64,000 nt of DNA, from positions 8,465,501-8,529,500 of the forward strand of contig JAMPIT010000417.1 in assembly GCA_026261815.1 (NCBI GenBank), given 5' to 3'. The position numbers and the translations under genes were made by a program. This document shows positions 35,808 to 64,000 of this stretch, in pieces. The number at the start of each line of letters is the position of its first letter. Position 1 is the first letter of the stretch. The notes under the pieces are model-generated. The model was not told the origin of the DNA. It saw only the letters and a list, made by a program, of their open reading frames with translations, and ran no database searches. This DNA is from Monarcha castaneiventris obscurior (taxonomy: Eukaryota > Chordata > Aves > Passeriformes > Monarchidae).

Positions 35808-37695
35808 TCATAGAATCATTAAGGTTGGAAAAGACCTTCACGATTATCTAGTCCAAATTTTGACTGCATACTACCATGCCCACTGAACTACATTGCAAAG
35901 TGCCACATCTACTTGTTTACTGAACGCTTCCAAAGAGGGTGACTCCACCACTTCCCTGGGGAGCCTGTTCCAATGTTTAACCACTCTTTCAGTGAAGAAA
36001 TTTTTCCTGATATCCAACTTGAACTTCCCCTGGTGCAATTTGAAGTCATTTCCTCTCAGTCTATCACTTGTTATCTGGAAGAAGAGACCAACCTCCACTG
36101 TGGCACAACTTCCTCTCAGAGAGCTGTAGAGAGCAGTAAGATCTCCCTTGAGCCTTCTTTTCTCCAGGCTAAACACCCCCAGCTCCCTCAGCTGCTCCTC
36201 ACAGGACTTGTGCTCCAGACCCTTCCCCAGCTCCATTGCCTTTCTCTGGACACACTCCAGCACCTCAGTGTCCTTCTTGTAGTGAGGGGCCCAGAGCTGG
36301 ACACAGGATTCAAGGTGGGGCATCACCAGTGCTGCGTACAGGGGGACAATCCCTGCCCTGGTCCTGCTGGCCACACCATTGCTGGTACAAGCCAGGAAGC
36401 CATTGGCCTTCTTGGCCACCTGGGCATGCCTGGCTCATGCTCAGCTGCTGTCACCAGCACTCCCAGGTCCTTTCCCACTGCCAGCTTTCCAGCCACTCTG
36501 CCCTCAGCCTGCAGCGCTGCCTGGGGTTGTTGTGACCTAAGGGCAGCACCCGGCACTTCACCTTGTTGAACCTCATACAACTGGCCTTAGCTCATCAATC
36601 CAACCTGTCCAGACCCCTCTGCAGAGCCTTCCTACCCTGCAGCAGATCAACACTGCTGCCCAGCTTGGAGTCCACTGCAAACTGACTAAAGGGGAGCTCT
36701 TGATGCCCTCATCCAGATTATCGATAGACCTTGAACAGCAGTGGCCCCTGTACTGAGCCCTGGGGAACACTGCTGGTGACCGGCTGCCAACTGGATTTAA
36801 CTCCAATCACCACAACTCTTTGGGCTTGGCCATCCAGCCAGTGCTTTACCCAACAAAGAATACACACATCCACACCGTGGGCTGCCAGTTTCTCCAGGAA
36901 AATGCTGTGGTAGACAGTGTAAAAGGTTTTACTAAAGATCAGGTGGACAACATCCACAGCCTTTCCTTCATCCACTAAGTGGGTCACCCTGTCATAGAAG
37001 GAGATCAGGCTGGTCAAGCAGACATTGTTTTCCCAAACCCATGTTGGCTGGGCTAGATCCCTTCGTTGTTCCGTGCCTGCCATGTGATGGCACTCAAGGT
37101 GAATTGCTCCCTGACCTTTCCTGGCACTGAGGTCAGGTTGACAGGCCTGTAGTTCCCCAGATCCTCCTTCCAGCCCTTTTTGTAGATGGGTGGCTAACCT
37201 CCAGTCACCTGGGACCTCCCTGGCTAGCCAGGGCTGCTGATAAATGATGGAAAGTGGCTTGGTGAGATCTTCTGCCAGTTTTCTCAGTACCCTTAGTTGG
37301 ATCCCATCCAGCCCCACAGACCTGGGAGTGTCTGAGTGACGCAGCTGGTCACTACTTCCTCCTGGATTATAGGGGGTTTATTGTGCTCCCTGACTTTCTC
37401 TTCTAGCTCAGGGGCATGGGTACCCTGAAGACATCTGGTCTTCCTGCTAAAGTCTGAGGCAAAGAAGGCATTAAGTAGCTCAGCCTCACCCTTGATGTCA
37501 ATATTCCCCTGCCACATCAAATGAAGGATGGAGATTCTCCTTGACCCTCTTTTTGTTATTAATGTATTTGTTATTTTTTATGACAGTGGCTAGATTGAGT
37601 TCTAGCTGGACTTTCTCCTTTCTAATTTTCTCTCTGTGTGACCAAACTATATACCTGTGCTCTTCCTGAGTACATCTTGCTGCTGAGTACAAAAA
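35808..37695 (-). mobile_element. CR1 LINE, 5'-truncated, about 1.9 kb, decayed
   Basis: The plus strand starts with TCATAGAATCATTAAGG, the inverted CR1 3' terminus. Minus-strand frames reading from 37692 down to 35871 give successive pieces of the CR1 ORF2 reverse transcriptase: an AQLELNLA-like segment and ELLNAFFAS near the start, then SIIYQQPW, SVPQGSVQGPLLF and, towards the end, [16 protein letters not shown] and [18 protein letters not shown]. The pieces lie in different frames with stops between them, so the copy is dead. The endonuclease part is missing. It lies between IL2RB and TMPRSS6, antisense to both. CR1 is the dominant LINE family of birds. Confidence 0.95.
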
Positions 37696-37961
37696 ACCAG
37701 GTTTGCTTCTCTGTAAATAAACAAAATATTAAGTAATCTACAGTGTTGCTCTGTCCTTCGGTGTGAGGGGGAAATGATTAACAGCTTTTCTAAAGAGGGA
37801 ACTAGGTAAAGTTTTGCTCGGACTAATACACTTTTAGCTCTCCTTCCTACTCCCTGCCCCAAGGGACTCAGACACCTAAAAAAGAGAGCAGAGTTAGAGG
37901 TGATCCTGTTGCAAGCTCCTGAGGACTGTCCTGCTGGCTCAGTACTTTTCCACCCCCCCTC

Positions 37962-37975
37962 TTTTTTTTTTTTTT
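37962..37975 (+). repeat. Poly-T run
   Basis: Fourteen T residues follow CACCCCCCCTC. It is a simple homopolymer about 270 bases beyond the 5' end of the large CR1, and probably unrelated to it. Confidence 0.85.
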
Positions 37976-37979
37976 GTGA

Positions 37980-40900
37980 AAATGTTGACAGGTTTGGAGC
38001 TGGCGAGCTGCTAGCAGGGCTTTCGCAGCCATGCTGGGTGTGAATGTGTGACACACTGCGGCAGGAAGTGCTCAGCGTCAGATCTGGCGATAACCAGGCC
38101 TTTCTTCCAGGAAGACGAGATCATGTGGCCTCGTGTGTGAGTAACGCAGGTTGCCAGTGCCAGAGTCATAACACTCTCGGTGATTTGGGGACCTTTCGCT
38201 GCTGGGCTCCCCACAGCTCCTTGGAAATGTCACACGGGGAGCAGTCCCCTCTCGAGCCCACGAGAACGCGGTGTGTCATTGGCAAACCCACAGAAACACG
38301 CCACGGCCGTGTCCCTCAGCACCAGAGGCAAACCAGAGCTGAACAACAGCGCTGTGTGGAAAATATTGGCGTGGAAAATACCAAGCTAGCAGCCACAGGC
38401 ACAAGTCCTCTCTTTATCTTAAGCCTAGAGGCAGCAAAGATAGCTGTCACATCTCTCATCTCCTTTCCAAGATACATTGTTCATAAATAGATATCACTCT
38501 CAGCCTCCTCCCACATCTCTTCCTTTTTTTTACTGTGGAGAAACAGAAAGAAAGGGGTACTTGCAGTAAAAAAATTCCTCTGAAGTCAGATCTGATCAAG
38601 GGTTTGGGTCCTTGGTTGATTCAAAACCCTGTGGTGATAGATGTGGTATGTTTGCTTAGATAGATCAGATTGAGATTCTGCATTTTTTGTTCTGCTGAAA
38701 ACACCAGAGAAGAAAGATTCCTCTTTCCAGGAAAATTTAATTCAAAAAAGTAAGGTATTTGGCACTGACAAACACCCTCAGATGGGTTCTGACCCACTGT
38801 GGCAAGCCCTCATAGCATAAACTCAGAAAAGCTGTATATGAATACGTGTGCCTAAAGATGCAGCCAGTCACTCATTATCTGTGGAAATTCTGGTTCAAAG
38901 TAACTTTTTGAAGTGAAATCAGGCCTCAGATCTCTTGAGCAGTTCTGAAAGCATTCCCAGTCAAACACTACAGCTTTCTATCTACATTTATTGTTTATCT
39001 ACTAAAATCCACCACGAGGCAACTACAGCAATGGCTTTTGGTCTACATGCAGTCCCAGACGAAACCTGGTCCAGTGGCGGAGCTGAAAATATCTATCCCT
39101 GCCCAGCTGCCAAAATGAGCCCAAGTGAGCCCTGGCCCAAATGAGCTCAACCCCAGGTCGATGTCACTGGCTGGAGCTCAACCCTGGGTCAGGAGTCACC
39201 CATTTATTGACGGAATAACTCTGTTTACTCTGCTCTAGCTGCAGTGTCTCTGCTTTTTGTGAAAAACAAAGGGGCACATACAGACCTGCTGGACTGTAAG
39301 CAGAAGGCTGTGTAGGAAAAGCAGCTGAGGAGGACGTGGGGCTGGAAGAAAAGCAGATGTTGCAGGGAGGCATAAGTGGTGGAGCTGCTGAGTGTAGGGA
39401 GCCCAGTGTCAGGAGACTGGGCAGCGAGAAGTGCGAGCAGACAAGAGGTTAGCACTGAGAGGCACTGCGCTTTGTTTTCATCTGCACGAACACTGTGGCA
39501 ACCAGGGCCGCTGCCTACTGCTGTTTTCCCTCCTTGCAGCCATCTACACCTGCCAGCCAGCATCTGCTCCGTCCCTGTGTGAGGGAACACACACCAATGG
39601 GACCAAAGACGGTGGCTAAGAAACACAGCAGTTGCTCAGCAACTTCCTGTCCCCCGAGGAGGATAGCATAAACGATCTGCACCAGTCTCCTGGGCTGATC
39701 TTCTCTGCACAGCTGGACGTGCTCCTAACTTCACTTTTTCTGGACTTCCCCTGCTCAGCCTGCAGATCTTCTCCCACTTGAAGCCTCCAAACCCTCGATT
39801 TCAGAAAAGGAAAAAGCCACTGTGTGGGGTGTGCTGACCCACCACGGCAGGACGGTGCAGGACAAAGGCCAAGCTGAAGGGACATGGCACCAGGTTATTG
39901 ATCACTGAGGAGACCTTGAGCTGGGTAAATAGATGTCCTGCTTTCTCCCACACTCCCTGCAGGTGGGAGCTGGCTTGAGTAGGGGTGTGGGCCAGGTCTC
40001 ACAGGCAGCAGCAGGCTTTAGAGGTAGGTCTGCAGCTCTGGGTGAAACCCCAGTGCCTGCCACCAAATCTACTAACAAAGAGGCTCTTCTGCTGCTTCCT
40101 GCCCTCCGTCCCCTGCCCCTCCACCTGCGGCTGTGTGCTTATGCCTGCTGTTTCTGAAGGGATGCTATGGTAGCAGAGGAGTGCCCTTGCTCTCCTGGAC
40201 TATCCAACTTGGCTCCTTGGGGAGCAGATCCTTCCCAGGGGTTGTGCAGAAAGGTGCCCCACAAGGAGTGAGGGAGGGCAGTCTGTGCTTTGTGCCGCCC
40301 GCCTCTCTGGAAGGGTGTGTTAGAGCAAGTGGGTGTGTGACTGCTTGCCTGGGTGGGGATGTTCACCAGGCCGGGCAGAACGCTCTGGAGTGACTTACCT
40401 AGTGCTGACATTCTGCAATTGTGTTTCCGTGTTGCAAGGCAGCCTGGAGGGCCTGGGGCTCTGTAACTGGGGGGGAGGAGGCTGAAAAGCCCACTCACCC
40501 TTATCAGGTGATGCTCAGTGGCCTCCACATGGGCTAAAATGTGCATGAGGCCAGCCACCTCTTCCCTCAGCTGCAGCAAGTCCCTCCCATGCAGTCCTCT
40601 CCCCACGTTCACATGCACCACCAGGCACAAAGACGGCTCACAGACACACAGACAGGACACAAGCATTCCACAAGACCTCTGTGTCCTCCCATGCAGATGC
40701 ATTCACATCCCTTTCCTCTCCAGCTACAGAAACATAGAAAGCCTTCAAGGGCAGGCATGCACTGCATGGTGGCAGAGGAAAGGAGGAGGAAAGTGGGTGA
40801 CAAAACCAGTATTAGGGTGGCTCTGTCAGGCAAGGGTATTTCTTATCCTCAGAGCGTGGGGCTGACAGAAGGGAAGCAGTCAGGAAGAAGCAAAAGAAGC

Positions 40901-41563
40901 AGCCTGGGGGAGATGAGGGGCAAAGGAGGACAGAAGGTGTCCCCTGGCACAAGCAGAGGGTGGTGAAGGGCTGAATATTACTCAGGTGCTCTTTTCTCAT
41001 TAGCTCAGCTATTGAGCCAGTGCCAGCATTGGCTTTGCCTGGGAACACACGGTCTGGTGGGAATGGCAAGGTTTGCTTACTTTTAGGGATCAAGATAAAA
41101 ATGGCATGGCAGGCAAAGTGCAACTTCAGGCTCCCAGGCTGTGGCTGGTTTGTGCAACTTTTGCTCATATTTCAGGTCACGGATTTTCTTCTGCATTGAT
41201 TTCTAGATCAATAAAATACCAGTTTTAAAATGATTTCCAGCCTGGAAGGACAACACTTTTGTATTCAGAGAAATTCATTATTGTACTCATTTGTGGTTTT
41301 CACAGAGGCAAAACCCAGGGAATGCCTTTGAAAACTGAGGGATTGCCAGGAGATGTAGACAGGCCAGTGTCCTGGAAGCCTTTATCCCACTGATTTAGCA
41401 GTTTTATCCACATTTGCTTTGAGCAAAGTCTTTCATGGTTTGCACAGTGATCTCTTGGGGCTGTAGATCTTGGCAGAGGAGGACAGATTTGGCATAACAC
41501 CTCCAGAGAGGGTGCAAAGGGAAACAGAAAAACTAGCCTGACCGTGGCATGCTTTGTCACCAG
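37980..41563 (+). other. Spacer and probable 5' region of TMPRSS6
   Basis: No coding exon is supported. The segment 38040-38350 is richer in CpG than its flanks (CAGCGTCAGATC, CTCTCGGTG, GAGAACGCGG, CACGGCCG). It could be a promoter or untranslated exon of TMPRSS6, whose first recognisable coding exon opens with an acceptor at 41562-41563 and so must have at least one exon upstream. The rest, including weak open frames near 39.2-40.9 kb, shows no domain. Confidence 0.4.
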
Positions 41564-41572
41564 GCACGCCTG

Positions 41573-57173
<15,601 letters not shown>

Positions 57174-58046
57174 GAAAAGTGCATCTCTGTCTTCTCCCCA
57201 TCACACCTACACTCACATGGCACTCATTCCTGATCTTGCTCACTTGCCTCTCAGAGAAAGAGTGTGGGATGTTGTCAGACCCAGGATGCTCTTCTGAACA
57301 GGGTAAAAAAAGGCTGCTGCAGGGATTGTAGAGAAAAGCAGGCAGACCCTCTTCCCCATCAGCGCTTCCCAGGGAGTATCCCAAGGGGTTTTTAGGCCAT
57401 CCATCCAAAAGAGGGGGGAAGGGAGGGAGGTGGGGGCATTGGGGGCAATGACATGACACACAGCAATAGTCCCAAGCTGATGGTTTCTGAGGAGAGGAAT
57501 AAGGGGAGTTGAACTTTCCATGAACCATGTGATTCAGCCACAGTCTTATGCTGGAACATTTGCTGAAAGAAAATGTGACTGATGTAGTTAGAGATTCCAG
57601 TAACTGTGAAATCAATCTGCCTCCCTCTTCCTTCCTGCTGCTTATCCTTCATCCCCCTTCCCCTCCCATCACTCCTCCTCTTCCATCTCCCTAATTGCTT
57701 CTTTTCTTAGCTGGCGTGTGCTGTTCAGTGTGCTGTTCAGCTCAGCCACGCAACTCTTCACGTCTCACTGACTCCCAGGCATGAGTCCAGCATTGCACCC
57801 CCAAGCACGTGTCCTGCCTCCCTGCTGGAGCAGCACCCAGCCTCCACTGCTGCGCTTCCCCCAGTAAAACGCTGGAGCAGACTCCAATCCCCTTCCCTCG
57901 GCCCTTCTAAATACCTTTAACAGCAGGGCGTCTCAACTGCTTCCATCTCCTGTCTCAGGTAATCCAGGGGGTGAAGGAGAAGGCTTCAGGGCACAGGGCT
58001 TAAACTGCAACTGCTGTGGGTTTGGTATTTTAACTAAAGATATACA

Positions 58047-58108
58047 TGTGAGTGTGTGTGTGTGTGTGTCTGTGTGTGTGTGTGTGTGTATGTGTGTGTG
58101 TGTGTGTA
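58047..58108 (+). repeat. (TG)n microsatellite
   Basis: About 60 bases of alternating GT with three single-base interruptions (AG, TC and TA steps). It lies in the putative TMPRSS6 3' UTR and is likely length-variable. Alternating purine-pyrimidine tracts of this kind can adopt Z-DNA. Confidence 0.95.
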
Positions 58109-58133
58109 CAAACGACCACTCTCTGGAATTAGA

Positions 58134-58139
58134 AATAAA
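58134..58139 (+). terminator. TMPRSS6: Candidate poly(A) signal of TMPRSS6
   Basis: A perfect AATAAA (in AGAAATAAAATTAATTTGAG) lies 961 bases after the stop codon, with a T-rich stretch (GATTTTTTTGG) about 20 bases downstream that suits cleavage. It is the first canonical signal I found after the stop. Confidence 0.55.
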
Positions 58140-58589
58140 ATTAATTTGAGGATTTTTTTGGCTCTAGTTTGCATCACTCTGCTAAAAATTATCTTGAGGT
58201 TTGTATGTTTTTGACAGAATTCCAGTCCTGGCACTGGCAACCGGTAAAAGTTTCCACACCCCTGCCCACCCCCCCACCCCAGATGTCCCTGGGGTCGATA
58301 CATTCACTAGACAGGTGGTCCTCACTGACTGTCATGATTTAAGGGTGCAGATATCAATAAGCAAACCTGCTCTGTAGCCCAGCTGCCTGCAGTGGGGATG
58401 CAGCAGAGACACACTCTGACAGTGGGAAGCAACTCCAGCCCCTAGAAGACAGGCACAGCACAAGCAGCTTCTGGTGGCTCCAGGTGATGAATCCAAACTC
58501 CTTTTCTCCAACTCCCACCCCCTTACACACCCAGCAATGAATCCTTGCCACTTGAAATGAGAGGCAGCAAGGAGGAACAGACTGTGAAT

Positions 58590-58595
58590 TTTATT
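58590..58595 (-). terminator. KCTD17: Candidate poly(A) signal of KCTD17
   Basis: TTTATT on the plus strand is AATAAA on the minus strand, about 690 bases past the proposed KCTD17 stop at 59281. It fits a 3' UTR of about 0.7 kb and leaves roughly 400 bases between the two convergent transcripts. Confidence 0.5.
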
Positions 58596-59280
58596 CAGGA
58601 GTCTTCAGACACAGCAGTGAAGCAAACGCCCCGCTCCCCAAAACTGGGATCTCCTGGTGCTGGCTGACACAATGTCAGGTAGCAGCATGTTCCTGCTACC
58701 CAGGAAGCACCGTTCTCCTCACACTGCTGGCACAGGGCTGCTTTGGGGGACAGGGAGGGAAGCACCAAGGAACGTGGTACCCAGCACAGGGACACCTCCA
58801 AGCAATACAGCTGGCCCAGAAAAGGACGGTGGCTCTGCGTTTGTCCCCGGGCCACATGCCCAGACCAGTTGCCTGCAACAGCGAAAGGGCAAGGGCTGGT
58901 TCTTCCACAGCTGCCACCATTTCAGTCCCCATTTGCATCCAGGGTGCTCAGGAAGGGACCGCAGGCTGCAGTGGCTGATCGCTGATGTCCCCACCAGGGG
59001 CCACTGTGACATTAAGGAAAGCCAGACTGCCAGGCATAGGAGGGGGCCGTGGGCTCCAGCTCCTACAGCAGCCCAGGGGCTCCATGGAGCATCTACCCTC
59101 CTCCAGGGCTGGAAGCTCAGGCCTCCGAGGTGAGTTTGTAAAAAAAAAATGGCTGCATGTGAAGAGTGAAGGGGGCTGGGGGCGTCACTGTGGGACAAGG
59201 GGCTGCCATACACTGCAGTACAAAAATAAAGATATAAACAAGAAATGAAAAGGCTGGACTGGAGTGTTCAGATCACGTCC

Positions 59281-64000
<4,720 letters not shown>

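Larger units (their letters stand above)
57174..58160 (+). other. TMPRSS6: TMPRSS6 3' UTR (putative)
   Basis: Sequence after the stop codon runs without any other exon to a canonical AATAAA at 58134-58139. I take this as the likely end of the transcript, giving a 3' UTR of about 1 kb that includes the (GT)n repeat. A further AATAAA at 59225-59230 would make a longer UTR that overlaps KCTD17. The choice is inference. Confidence 0.5.

Overview
The window is nuclear DNA from a bird. It has long introns and intergenic spacers, spliced vertebrate genes with GT-AG introns, and CR1 LINE fragments carrying the avian-type 3' end (copies at about 889-965, 5060-5127 and 35808-37695). The species cannot be told from the sequence alone. 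Gene identities come from exon-by-exon reading of the sequence and comparison with remembered human proteins, not from a database search.

Four protein-coding genes are present. In order they are C1QTNF6 (+, 5453-7660, 2 coding exons, 259 aa), IL2RB (+, 23515-33996, 8 coding exons, 588 aa), TMPRSS6 (+, 41573-57173, 17 coding exons, 787 aa) and the 3' two-thirds of KCTD17 (-, 59281-63133, 6 exons seen, the BTB-encoding exons lying beyond the right edge). As I recall it, this is the human 22q12.3 order (KCTD17, TMPRSS6, IL2RB, C1QTNF6) read in the opposite direction, with relative orientations kept. The exon phases chain without a break in all four models.

Layout: 1-4.4 kb is non-coding with a G/A-rich tract and one CR1 end. 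A CpG-rich block at 4.38-4.87 kb is the best promoter candidate for C1QTNF6. From 7.7 to 23.5 kb is a gene-free spacer with simple repeats and an isolated GC-rich patch near 14.5 kb. IL2RB follows, then a spacer (34.0-41.5 kb) holding a 1.9 kb 5'-truncated, decayed CR1 and a CpG-richer patch near 38.0-38.35 kb. TMPRSS6 and KCTD17 converge tail to tail, with candidate poly(A) signals at 58134 (+) and 58595-58590 (-).

The genes are functionally unrelated neighbours: a secreted C1q/TNF-like protein, the beta chain of the IL-2/IL-15 receptor, a liver-type transmembrane serine protease of the iron pathway, and a cullin-3 adaptor. I found no new biological system, RNA gene cluster, CRISPR array or mobile cassette. 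The points worth checking are a pair of in-frame acceptors 51 nt apart in TMPRSS6, a previously unobvious 3' exon chain for KCTD17, the intact catalytic apparatus of TMPRSS6 in a bird lineage, and complementary (TC)n/(GA)n tracts downstream of C1QTNF6.
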